A DNA stretch of 64,000 nucleotides, taken from positions 124,001 through 188,000 of the forward strand of contig NZ_NESA01000003.1 in NCBI RefSeq assembly GCF_002778315.1. The letters are read 5' to 3'. The DNA is from Limnohabitans sp. JirII-31 (GTDB taxonomy: Bacteria > Pseudomonadota > Gammaproteobacteria > Burkholderiales > Burkholderiaceae_C). The translations under genes were made by a program, and so were the position numbers. This document shows positions 38,190 through 46,551 of the stretch, piece by piece (within the stretch, counting starts at the first letter, position 1; each line of letters starts with the position of its first letter). The notes below the pieces were generated by a model that was not told the origin of the DNA, did no database searches, and worked only from the letters and a program-made list of their open reading frames with translations.

Positions 38190-40430
38190 TCAAGCCTTTG
38201 ACAAACCCGCTTTGACCCGGTCTGGTGTGAGCGGCAAGCGCCGAAAGCGCACGCCTGTGGCATCGAACACGGCATTGGCCAAGGCTGCGCCTGTAGGGCC
38301 TTGCGAGGCCTCACCCGTGCCCAAAAACGGCGCACCTGGGCGGTCGATCAACACCACCTCGACTGGCGGCACTTCCGAGAAGGTCAGGATGGGGTAGCTG
38401 GCCCAGTCGCTGGAGAGCACCTTGGTGTCATCGAACTTGACTTCTTCTTTGAGCGACCAGCTCAGCGACTGGATCAAACCGCCTTCGATTTGGTTGCTCA
38501 CGCCATCGGGGTTGACGATGTGGCCCACATCCGCCGACGCCACCGCACGCAGCACACGGATGCGCCCGTTGCGACGGTTGACTTCGACCTCCAGCGCCAC
38601 GGCGCAGTAGCCCGCGATGTTTTTGTAGCGGGCAAAGGCGATGCCGCGTCCACGGCCTTCGGTCTTTTTCCAATCGGTCCAGCCAAAGGCTTTGGCCGCT
38701 TTGACCAAGGCATCACGCGCACGCTCATCTTTCAAAAAGCGCAAACGGTATTCCACCGGATCAACTTTGCCGGCTGCGGCCAATTCGTCGATGAACGACT
38801 CGATGGCAAACACGTTGGCATACGCCCCCAGACCTCGGGTGGACGAGGCTCGCAGCGGCATGTCGGTGATGAAGTGGGTCAACACCTTGTGGCCGGGGAA
38901 GTCATACAGTGCAATGGCGTTGCGGTCGGCCGCGTAATTGGGCGGACCACCGTTGACGGGCACGGGCAGGGTGAAAGGCTTTTCCAGATAACGCGCCGAC
39001 AACAAGTTGCCGGGCTCGCCACTGGGGCGCGTGCCATGCGGGGTGGACCAGACCTGCAAGTCCCAATCCAGCACATTGCCTTGGGCATCGAGGCCCGCTT
39101 GAACCTGAATTTCCATGGCTGAGCCATAGGGCTCCCAGGTGTGCTCTTGCTCGCGGGTGTATTGCAAGCGCACAGGGTTGCCGGGTACGACAGCCGCCAA
39201 CAGCGCAGCATCAGCCGCAGCGTCGTCGGCCAAGTTGTGACCGTAGCAACCGGCACCTTGCATGTGTTGGCAGCGCACCTTGGCGGGCTCCATGCCGAGC
39301 ATCTTGGCAATCGCCACGCTGGTTTCAAACACCGACTGGCTGTGGGTTTGAATCAACATCACACCATCCGCCCCCAAGGTGGCAATGGCGGCCGAGGTAC
39401 CGATGGACGCATGCATGTGGTACGGGCGCTGGTAGGTGGCCTGCATGGTTTTCGCCACGGGCTCGCCACCGGCACGCACTTGTGTTTTGGTATCGATGAG
39501 TTTGTTGGGCTTGGTTTTGCGCAGCCATTCAAAGATGCCGTCATGCCCAGGCAACACTTTGTCGACCTGCCACTTGGCCGAAGCGGCCATGGCTTTGGCG
39601 GCGGCCAGTGCCTGTTCTTCACGCTTGGCCACCACACCCAAGAAGCTGCCATTGCGCACGGCCTTGACCACGCCCGGCATTTTTTGCACCGCTGCCAGAT
39701 TGACCGACATCAGTTTGGCTTGGTAAGTAGGCGGGCGCACGATGTGGCCAAACAACATGCCCGCAGGACGCTGTTCTTGCACAAACATGGCTTGGCCCAA
39801 CATCTTGGGTGTCAAGTCCACCCGGTGCACGGGGTGACCGATGTAACGGTGCCGGTGCGCAGGCTTGGGTTTGACTTGGCCCGTGGCCTCGCGGTTGAGG
39901 GCCTCGCCCGAGACCAAGTCCCAATAGGCCACTTGCTCACCACTGATGGCGCTGACCATGCCGTCGTGCACGTTTAAGGTGTCGAGGGGTTGTTTGAGTT
40001 TTTCAGCCGCCAAGTCGAGCAGGATGGCGCGCACTTCGGCAGAGGCGTACTGCACGGCCGTGGCGCAATACGGCATTGAGAACGAGCCTGCGGTCACGCC
40101 CTCGTTGGGCACCAAGGCGGTGTCGCCCGAGATGACCTGCACACGCGACAAGTCGATGTCGAGTTCGTCGGCACAAATTTGCGTGACGGCGGTCAAGATG
40201 CCCTGCCCCAGCTCCACCTTGCCGACCAGCAAAGTGACGGTCTGGTTGGCGTTGACACGCAGCCACGCATTGAGTTTGCGGTGGGTGTTCAAGTCGCCGG
40301 GCAAACGGGGTTTGGCAGTGACCGCAGCGGTTTGAGACAAAGCCGCATCCAAAGGAATGGCAAATGCCAGCGAGACATAGCCCGTGGTTTTCAAAAAACC
40401 GCGACGACTGGAAGTGAGTGTGTGGTTCAT
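38190..40430 (-). CDS. molybdenum hydroxylase large subunit (isoquinoline 1-oxidoreductase beta / nicotinate dehydrogenase-like)
   Basis: The 746-residue product starts MNHTLTSSRRGFLK, with a Tat signal (SRRGFLK, 8-14), so the enzyme is exported folded with its cofactor. It resembles IorB-type members of the xanthine dehydrogenase family: VGKVELGQGILTAVTQI near 70, repeated xxGGFG-like segments and the catalytic Glu in GTGEASQGPTGAAL near 715. The family hydroxylates N-heteroaromatics or oxidises aldehydes. It pairs with the 2Fe-2S subunit gene two bases upstream. No FAD subunit is present. The substrate is not known. Confidence 0.88.
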   Translation of the reverse strand: MNHTLTSSRRGFLKTTGYVSLAFAIPLDAALSQTAAVTAKPRLPGDLNTHRKLNAWLRVNANQTVTLLVGKVELGQGILTAVTQICADELDIDLSRVQVISGDTALVPNEGVTAGSFSMPYCATAVQYASAEVRAILLDLAAEKLKQPLDTLNVHDGMVSAISGEQVAYWDLVSGEALNREATGQVKPKPAHRHRYIGHPVHRVDLTPKMLGQAMFVQEQRPAGMLFGHIVRPPTYQAKLMSVNLAAVQKMPGVVKAVRNGSFLGVVAKREEQALAAAKAMAASAKWQVDKVLPGHDGIFEWLRKTKPNKLIDTKTQVRAGGEPVAKTMQATYQRPYHMHASIGTSAAIATLGADGVMLIQTHSQSVFETSVAIAKMLGMEPAKVRCQHMQGAGCYGHNLADDAAADAALLAAVVPGNPVRLQYTREQEHTWEPYGSAMEIQVQAGLDAQGNVLDWDLQVWSTPHGTRPSGEPGNLLSARYLEKPFTLPVPVNGGPPNYAADRNAIALYDFPGHKVLTHFITDMPLRASSTRGLGAYANVFAIESFIDELAAAGKVDPVEYRLRFLKDERARDALVKAAKAFGWTDWKKTEGRGRGIAFARYKNIAGYCAVALEVEVNRRNGRIRVLRAVASADVGHIVNPDGVSNQIEGGLIQSLSWSLKEEVKFDDTKVLSSDWASYPILTFSEVPPVEVVLIDRPGAPFLGTGEASQGPTGAALANAVFDATGVRFRRLPLTPDRVKAGLSKA

Positions 40431-40432
40431 GA

Positions 40433-40888
40433 TCAAGCCTCCTTCGCCGCACGCAGCACGGCGCGCACGATGCGGTTGTGGGCGCCACAACGGCATAAAT
40501 TGCCATCCAAGGCTGAGCGCACTTCGGCGTCGGTGGGCTTGGGGTTGCGGTCCAGCAAGGCCTGGGCTTGAATGATCATGCCCGAGGTGCAGTAACCGCA
40601 CTGGGCGGCCTGTTCGTCAATAAAGGCTTGCTGCAAGCGACTGGGCTGCTTGCCATCTTTCAAGCCTTCCAAGGTAGTCACCGCGCGACCCGCTACAGAA
40701 GACAGTGGCGCTACACAACTGCGGACCGGGTTGCCGTCCACCATGACGGCGCAAGCGCCGCATTGGGCTTTGCCACAACCGAACTTGCTGCCGTTGATTT
40801 GAAAATCGTTGGCCAGCACGGTGAGCAAAGGCGTGGCCTCTGCCGCCGGGCTGCGCACCGATTGGCCATTGAGTTTGAAGCTGATCAC
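40433..40888 (-). CDS. 2Fe-2S subunit of the molybdenum hydroxylase
   Basis: The 151-residue product carries two 2Fe-2S clusters: a plant-type one (FGCGKAQCGACAV with a later Cys in VRSCVAP) and a helical one (CGYCTSGM and NLCRCGAH). I chose the GTG at 40888 because AAGGAGA precedes it and it gives the standard N-terminus VISFKLNG. It has no signal peptide, so it is exported together with the Tat-tagged large subunit. It lies 19 bases after the FAH-family gene. Confidence 0.92.
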   Translation of the reverse strand: MISFKLNGQSVRSPAAEATPLLTVLANDFQINGSKFGCGKAQCGACAVMVDGNPVRSCVAPLSSVAGRAVTTLEGLKDGKQPSRLQQAFIDEQAAQCGYCTSGMIIQAQALLDRNPKPTDAEVRSALDGNLCRCGAHNRIVRAVLRAAKEA

Positions 40889-40907
40889 GGGTGTCTCCTT
40901 GAATTTT

Positions 40908-41780
40908 TTATTGCTCGTCGATGATGGGGTTGGACAAGATGCCAATGCCCTCAATCTCGATCTCGCACACATCGCCAGGCGCCATCCACACGGGTGGGTT
41001 GCGGGCATAGCCCACACCCGCAGGGGTGCCGGTGATGATGACGTCGCCAGGCTCAAGCGTCATGCACTCGGTGATGATGCGCAAAGACTCGACCACGTCC
41101 CACAAAAAGTCTTTGGTATTGGCGTCTTGCATGACTTTGCCGTTCAGGCGCGACTGGATGCGCAGACCTGCACCGCCAGGAGGCAACTCGTCCGGCGTGA
41201 CCAACCAGGGGCCGAAGGGGCCGCTGTCGTCGAAGTTTTTGCCAATCGTCCACTGGGCCGATTTGCGCTGGTAGTCACGCAAACTGCCGTCGTTGAAACA
41301 CGAGTACCCCGCGATGTGCTCCAAGGCGTTGGCAGCCGTGAGGTGACGTGCGCGCTTGCCGATGATGACGGCCAACTCCGCTTCGTAGTCGAGCTTGGTG
41401 GAGGCTTTGGGACGCACCAGCGGTGCCAGGTGACCCACCATGGAGCTCGGACCACGCAAGAAAAAGCTGGGGTATTCAGGCCTGGCGTTGCCACCTTCGG
41501 CCGCGTGGTCGGCATAGTTCAAGCCCATGCACACGATCTTGCTGGGGTTGGGCACGACGGGCAAAAAGCTCACGCTCGCCAAAGGTTTGATGGCAGAGGC
41601 CGGTGCTTTTTGTGCGGCGGCATGGGCGGCAGCCAGGGCACCCGGCGTGGACAACAAGGTCAGCATGTCACGGGGCAGATTGGCACCGGTCAACGCCAGA
41701 TCGACAAACTCGGTGGCTTGTGCGTTGGCAACCCAGCCGACGCCCGATTGGCCGTGTTCTTGAAAACTCAACAAACGCAT
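40908..41780 (-). CDS. fumarylacetoacetate hydrolase family protein
   Basis: The 290-residue FAH-fold enzyme has the core motifs KIVCMGLNYADHAAEG, the metal-binding DYEAELAVIIGK near 133 and TGTPAGVGYAR near 255. FAH-type enzymes cleave or hydrate acylpyruvates and 2-keto-dienoates, steps that follow ring opening. It lies first in a minus-strand operon with the molybdenum hydroxylase and diverges from a GntR regulator gene. It probably acts late in breakdown of a ring compound; that is inference. Confidence 0.88.
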   Translation of the reverse strand: MRLLSFQEHGQSGVGWVANAQATEFVDLALTGANLPRDMLTLLSTPGALAAAHAAAQKAPASAIKPLASVSFLPVVPNPSKIVCMGLNYADHAAEGGNARPEYPSFFLRGPSSMVGHLAPLVRPKASTKLDYEAELAVIIGKRARHLTAANALEHIAGYSCFNDGSLRDYQRKSAQWTIGKNFDDSGPFGPWLVTPDELPPGGAGLRIQSRLNGKVMQDANTKDFLWDVVESLRIITECMTLEPGDVIITGTPAGVGYARNPPVWMAPGDVCEIEIEGIGILSNPIIDEQ

Positions 41781-41818
41781 TTTTAATCCTTCAAGGGAAA
41801 AATAGATGGTCGGATAAT

Positions 41819-41853
41819 ATCGATAATTCAAGCTTAGATAAATTTTTATCGAT
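41819..41853. promoter_or_regulatory. inverted repeat ATCGATAA-N19-TTATCGAT, probable operator
   Basis: Perfect 8-base arms (41819-41826 and 41846-41853) lie in the 88-base divergent region between the FAH gene and the GntR gene. The site is well placed to control both directions and is likely bound by the GntR protein at 41869. Confidence 0.5.
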
Positions 41854-41868
41854 GAATCATGTCGCCTT

Positions 41869-42546
41869 ATGAACACTGCCACCGCGCCTGAAACCACCGC
41901 ATCACTGACCGCTAGCACTTATGAGCGCTTGCGCGCTGATGTGCTCAACGGTCATTGGACGCCTGGCAGCAAGCTGGGCATTGAGGCCTTGCGTGCCCAC
42001 TACGGCACAGGCGCCACACCTGTGCGCGAAGCCCTCAACCGCTTGGCGGCCGAAGGCTGGGTGCAGCACTTGGAGCAGCGCGGGTTTGCCGTGGCCTCGG
42101 TCAGCGAAGACGCACTGCGTGAGTTGGCCAAGACTCGGGTATGGGTGGAAACCTTGGCCCTGACCCAAGGCCTGCAAGCGCGCACCCCTGAGTGGGAAGA
42201 ACGCTTGGTATTGGCCTTGCACCGCTTGTCCAAAACACCGCGCTCTTTGTATGCCGACCGCTACGTCGAAAACCCCGCCTGGGAAAAACTACACCGAGAG
42301 TTTCATCAGGTGTTGGTCTCTCAATGCGGCTCGCGCTGGCTGATTGGTTTTTGCGAACAGCTCTACGACCAGGCCCACCGCTACCGCCAGTTGGCGGTGA
42401 AAAAGTCGTACAAGCGCCGCCACGAACTCGACGAACACAAAGCCATGGTGGATGCCGTGCTGGCCGGTGACGCCAACGCCGCTTGCCAAGCCCTGGCGGG
42501 CCACTATGAAAAAACCGCTGGCATCATTTTGAACAGCACGCTCTGA
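41869..42546 (+). CDS. GntR family regulator (FCD type)
   Basis: The 225-residue protein has an N-terminal winged helix (GTGATPVREALNRLAAEGWVQHL near 44-66) and an FCD helical domain with WEKLHREFHQVLVSQCG near 140. It is divergent from the FAH/molybdenum hydroxylase operon and followed by a deacetylase-like and a Bug protein gene. It likely represses this catabolic cluster until an intermediate binds. The inverted repeat at 41819-41853 is the candidate operator. Confidence 0.88.
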   Translation: MNTATAPETTASLTASTYERLRADVLNGHWTPGSKLGIEALRAHYGTGATPVREALNRLAAEGWVQHLEQRGFAVASVSEDALRELAKTRVWVETLALTQGLQARTPEWEERLVLALHRLSKTPRSLYADRYVENPAWEKLHREFHQVLVSQCGSRWLIGFCEQLYDQAHRYRQLAVKKSYKRRHELDEHKAMVDAVLAGDANAACQALAGHYEKTAGIILNSTL

Positions 42547-42586
42547 AACACCCCCACCGATTCAACGTCACCCGAAGCCCTACCCC

Positions 42587-43450
42587 ATGAACCACACACC
42601 TCACATCACCCGACTGTCCGACGACTTCCGCTGGCCTGGTGGCCGCCGCGTAGCCGTGATTTTCAACATTGCCTACGAAGCTTGGTCGGATGGACAAGCC
42701 CCGGGCATTGGGCCCATGGGCAATGTGCTCAAGCCCGGCTTCTTTGACACCAACGCCCATTCATGGGCCAGCTTTGGCATGGTGCGCGGCATCCACCGCT
42801 TGCTCGACTACGCCGACAAACGGGGCGTGAAAACCAGCATCATGGTCAACGGCGTGCTGGCCGAACGCGACCCCGACACCGTCAAGTCGCTGCACACGCG
42901 GGGCCACGAAATCGTCAATCACTCATGGGGCATGGATGTGATTCCTGTCTACTTTGACGAGGCCCAAGAGCGCGAGAACATCCGAAAGAACGACGAGATC
43001 TTGACCCGCGTGGCAGGCATCAAGCCCTCGGGCTGGATCAGCCCACGCGGCACGGGCAGCCCCATCTCATCGCGCCTCTTGGCCGAAGCCGGCTACCTGC
43101 ACCACGGCGACTGCAACGACGACGATCGCCCGTATGTGATGAACTTCGACGGCCAACGCATCGTCGGCATCCCATTGACGATGGATGTGAACGACTTGCC
43201 CACTTGCATCCGCTATGGCCAAGGTCCGCGCCACATGCTCGACACCTTTGTCGACACCTTCACCGCCATGCGCGAGCGTGAACACGTGCCGCTGATGCTG
43301 GACGTCACCGCCCACACCCATGTGATGGGTCGCGCCTCAGGTGCTTGGGTGTATGACGAAATCATGGCCATCGTGGCTCAGCACTCGGATGTCTGGGTCA
43401 CCACCCGCGAAGAAATGGCCAAGTACGTGTTGAGCCAAACCGCTGCTTGA
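42587..43450 (+). CDS. polysaccharide deacetylase family protein, PuuE-like amide hydrolase
   Basis: The 287-residue NodB-fold protein resembles PuuE allantoinase-like enzymes, not chitin deacetylases. It has VAVIFNIAYEAW where classical members have the metal-binding DDG, GHEIVNHSWGMD near 105, and SGWISPRGTGS near 145. PuuE-type members open small cyclic amides or imides. There is no signal peptide, so it acts in the cytoplasm, which speaks against cell-wall substrates. It lies 40 bases after the GntR gene and 43 bases before a Bug gene. With a molybdenum hydroxylase nearby a nitrogen heterocycle is a reasonable guess. Confidence 0.82.
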   Translation: MNHTPHITRLSDDFRWPGGRRVAVIFNIAYEAWSDGQAPGIGPMGNVLKPGFFDTNAHSWASFGMVRGIHRLLDYADKRGVKTSIMVNGVLAERDPDTVKSLHTRGHEIVNHSWGMDVIPVYFDEAQERENIRKNDEILTRVAGIKPSGWISPRGTGSPISSRLLAEAGYLHHGDCNDDDRPYVMNFDGQRIVGIPLTMDVNDLPTCIRYGQGPRHMLDTFVDTFTAMREREHVPLMLDVTAHTHVMGRASGAWVYDEIMAIVAQHSDVWVTTREEMAKYVLSQTAA

Positions 43451-43493
43451 GTCTCTGCACCCAAGCTCACCCCTCACCATGACAGGAAACCCC

Positions 43494-44465
43494 ATGTTGC
43501 ACCGTCGCACCCTCGTTTGTTTGAGCACTGCCCTGTTGTTAGGTATCAGCGCAGGTGCGCATGCCCAAAACAGCTACCCCACCAAGCCTGTGAAGTTTGT
43601 GGTGGCCTTCGCGCCCGGCGGACCCGCAGACATCATTGCACGCCTGTTGGGCCAACGCCTGAGCGAGTCATTGGGGCAGCCTGTGGTGGTGGAAAACCGA
43701 GCCGGTGCGGGTGGCAACGTGGCCAGCGGCATCGTGGCCAAAGCGGCGCCCGATGGCTACACGTTGATGATCAACACCAGCTCGTTGGCGGTGAACGTGA
43801 GCTTGTCCAAGAACCCAGGCTTCGATGCCGAAAAAGACTTCACCTTGGCCAGCGTGGTGGCGTCTAGCCCCAACCTGTTGGTGGCCTACCCTGGGCTCAA
43901 AGCCAAGAATCTGCAAGAGATCGTGACCGAAGCCAAGTCGGGCAAGCTCAACTACGGCACCGCAGGCGCAGGCACCACGCCACACCTGACCGCCGAATAC
44001 CTGTTCAAGGTGCTGGCCAAAGTAGATGTGACGCACATCCCCTTCCAAGGCGCAGGCCCAGCACTCAACGCCACCATGGGCGGACAAGTGGAAATGGCCA
44101 GCGTGGCTCTGCCGGCTGCGGTGGAAATGGTCAAAGGCGGCAAGGTGCGTGGTTTGGCCGTGACCAGTAACAAACGTGTGGCAGCTTTACCTGATGTGCC
44201 CACCGTGGCCGAATCAGGCTTTCCGGGGTTTGAGGACTACACCTGGGTGGGCGTGTTCGCACCCAGCAAAACACCGCCGGATGTGGTGCAGCACCTCAAC
44301 AGCGAGATCAACAAAATTTTGCGCAGTGCCGACTTTCAAGGCAAGCTCGCAGGCGTGGGCTTTGAGCCTGTAGGGGGTAGCACCAAAGAAGCTGCTGACT
44401 ATTTGAAAGCTGAATTGGCCAAATGGGCGAAGGTGGTGAAAGAAACCGGCACCAAGGTGGAATGA
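43494..44465 (+). CDS. Bug/TctC family periplasmic substrate-binding protein
   Basis: The 323-residue product starts at the ATG at 43494 after AGGAAAC, with a Sec signal ending AHAQ. It has VVAFAPGGPADIIAR, VVENRAGAGGNVAS and YGTAGAGTTPHLTAEY, the family signatures. It is the last gene of the plus-strand part of the catabolic cluster. It likely binds the cluster's substrate or a related carboxylate for uptake by an unlinked transporter. Confidence 0.9.
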   Translation: MLHRRTLVCLSTALLLGISAGAHAQNSYPTKPVKFVVAFAPGGPADIIARLLGQRLSESLGQPVVVENRAGAGGNVASGIVAKAAPDGYTLMINTSSLAVNVSLSKNPGFDAEKDFTLASVVASSPNLLVAYPGLKAKNLQEIVTEAKSGKLNYGTAGAGTTPHLTAEYLFKVLAKVDVTHIPFQGAGPALNATMGGQVEMASVALPAAVEMVKGGKVRGLAVTSNKRVAALPDVPTVAESGFPGFEDYTWVGVFAPSKTPPDVVQHLNSEINKILRSADFQGKLAGVGFEPVGGSTKEAADYLKAELAKWAKVVKETGTKVE

Positions 44466-44495
44466 CCTGCATCGAGTTGCGAATCTCCATGCCCC

Positions 44496-44527
44496 ATGAA
44501 AAAACCCGCCGCGGCGGGTTTTTTCAT
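44496..44527. terminator. bidirectional terminator
   Basis: A perfect 32-base palindrome: CCCGCCGCGGCGGG flanked by six A on the left and six T on the right. It serves the Bug gene (plus) and phaB (minus). Confidence 0.9.
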
Positions 44528-44545
44528 GCCAAGTACGTGACCGCA

Positions 44546-45286
44546 TCAGCCCATGTGCAAACCACCGTTGCACGAGAAGTCTGCGCCAGTAGTGAAGCCC
44601 GAGTCCTCACCAGCCAACCAGCCCACGATGGAGCCAATTTCTTCAGGGGTGCCCAAGCGCTTGACAGGAATGGTGGCGACGATTTTGTCGAGCACATCTT
44701 GACGGATGGCGCGGACCATGTCGGTACCGATATAGCCTGGGGACACGGTGTTGACCGTCACGCCCTTGCTAGCCAACTCTTGGGCCAAGGCCATGGTGAA
44801 ACCGTGCATGCCGGCTTTGGCAGCCGAGTAGTTAGTTTGACCCGATTGGCCTTTTTCACCATTGACGGATGAGATTTGCACAATGCGACCAAAGCCGCGC
44901 TCCACCATGTCTGCCACCACTTGCTTGGTGACGTTGAACATGGAGTTGAGGTTGGTGTCGATCACCGCGTCCCAGTCGTCACGGGTCATCTTCAAGAACA
45001 TGCGGTCGCGGGTGATACCGGCGTTGTTGACCAACACATCAATCGGGCCGTGCTCCGCTTTGGCCTTGGCGAATGCATCGACGGTCGATTCCCATGAGCT
45101 CACATTGCCCACCGAGGCGTAAAAGGTGTAGCCCAATGCTTTTTGTTCGGCCAGCCATTTGTCAAAGTCACGCGTGGGGCCGCAACCGGCAATCACGGTG
45201 AAACCGTCTTTGTGCAGACGTTGGCAAATCGCGGTACCAATGCCACCCATACCACCTGTTACATACGCTACTTTCTTGCTCATCAC
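44546..45286 (-). CDS. phaB: acetoacetyl-CoA reductase PhaB
   Basis: The 246-residue SDR has TGGMGGIG near 11-18, NNAGITRD near 88, a Ser/Tyr/Lys triad with SSVNGEKGQSGQTNYSAAKAG, and the NTVSPGYIGTDM end region typical of PhaB. It reduces acetoacetyl-CoA to (R)-3-hydroxybutyryl-CoA with NADPH. It is the last gene of the phaC-phaA-phaB operon, 52 bases after phaA. Confidence 0.95.
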   Translation of the reverse strand: MMSKKVAYVTGGMGGIGTAICQRLHKDGFTVIAGCGPTRDFDKWLAEQKALGYTFYASVGNVSSWESTVDAFAKAKAEHGPIDVLVNNAGITRDRMFLKMTRDDWDAVIDTNLNSMFNVTKQVVADMVERGFGRIVQISSVNGEKGQSGQTNYSAAKAGMHGFTMALAQELASKGVTVNTVSPGYIGTDMVRAIRQDVLDKIVATIPVKRLGTPEEIGSIVGWLAGEDSGFTTGADFSCNGGLHMG

Positions 45287-45338
45287 TTGTCTCCTGTTGT
45301 ATGAGTTATTTACTGACTGAAAAATTTAACGCAAGGCC

Positions 45339-46517
45339 TCAACGCTCCAAGGCCAAAGAAACCCCCATGCCGCCACCGATGCACAGTGCCGCCAAACCTT
45401 TTTTGGCGTCACGGCGCTGCATCTCGTGCAGCAAGGTCACCAAAATGCGGCAGCCGGATGCACCAATGGGATGGCCAATGGCGATGGCGCCACCATTGAC
45501 GTTGACCTTCGCAGGATCGATGCCCAACTCTTGGTTCACCGCGCAAGCTTGCGCTGCAAAGGCTTCGTTGAGTTCAAACAAGTCGACATCGGCGGCATTC
45601 CAGCCGGCGCGTTGCAAAGCCTTGCGCGATGCGGACACGGGGCCCATGCCCATGAGGGCTGGGTCCAAACCACTGGTGCCAAACGCGGCAATGCGCGCCA
45701 GAGGTTTCAGGCCCAAAGCGGCGGCTTTTTTGGCTGTCATCACCACCACAGCGGCAGCGCCATCATTGATGCCCGACGCATTGCCTGCGGTCACAGACCC
45801 TGCTTTGTCGAAGGCTGGACGCAAGCCAGCCAGCGCTTCGGCACTGGTTTTCTTGTTGATGTATTCGTCGCTGTTGAAAATCAGTGGGTCGCCCTTGCGC
45901 TGTGGAATCGACACCGAGACGATTTCGTCATTGAACTTGCCAGCATCTTGTGCAGCAGAGGCTTTTTGCTGGCTGGCCAAGGCCAGCGCGTCTTGCATAT
46001 CACGGGTGATGCCATGGGCTTTGGCCACGTTCTCTGCCGTGATGCCCATGTGGTACTGGTTGTACACATCCCACAGGCCATCCACGATCATGGAGTCGAC
46101 CATGTTCCAGTTGCCCATGCGCTGGCCATCGCGTGAGCCCAGTAGCACGTGGGGCGAGGCACTCATATTTTCTTGGCCACCAGCAACGACGATTTCGCTG
46201 TCGCCATAAGCCACCGCTTGGGCGGCCAACATCACGGCCTTCAGACCAGAGCCACACACGGCGTTGATGGTCAAAGCGGGCACTTCTTTGGGCACACCGG
46301 ATTTCATCAAGGCTTGGCGGGCTGGGTTTTGCCCGGCACCTGCCGCCAAGACCTGGCCCATGATGACTTCACCCACCAGCGCAGGGTCGAGCTTGGCGCG
46401 CGCCAAAGCCTCACGAATCACGATTGAGCCCAACTCAGTCGCTGCGATTTTGGCCAATGAGCCGCCGAACCTGCCCACACCGGTGCGAGCTGCTGAAACG
46501 ATGACGATGTCTTCCAT
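45339..46517 (-). CDS. phaA: acetyl-CoA acetyltransferase (beta-ketothiolase) PhaA
   Basis: The 392-residue thiolase has the nucleophile Cys in INAVCGSGLKAV (near 89), GGAIAIGHPIGASGCR near 350 and the second catalytic Cys in LCIGGGMG near 382. It condenses two acetyl-CoA to acetoacetyl-CoA, the first step of PHB synthesis. It lies 34 bases after phaC. Confidence 0.95.
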   Translation of the reverse strand: MEDIVIVSAARTGVGRFGGSLAKIAATELGSIVIREALARAKLDPALVGEVIMGQVLAAGAGQNPARQALMKSGVPKEVPALTINAVCGSGLKAVMLAAQAVAYGDSEIVVAGGQENMSASPHVLLGSRDGQRMGNWNMVDSMIVDGLWDVYNQYHMGITAENVAKAHGITRDMQDALALASQQKASAAQDAGKFNDEIVSVSIPQRKGDPLIFNSDEYINKKTSAEALAGLRPAFDKAGSVTAGNASGINDGAAAVVVMTAKKAAALGLKPLARIAAFGTSGLDPALMGMGPVSASRKALQRAGWNAADVDLFELNEAFAAQACAVNQELGIDPAKVNVNGGAIAIGHPIGASGCRILVTLLHEMQRRDAKKGLAALCIGGGMGVSLALER

Positions 46518-46551
46518 GAGATCTCCAGAAAAGTTTTAGTTATAGAAAAAT

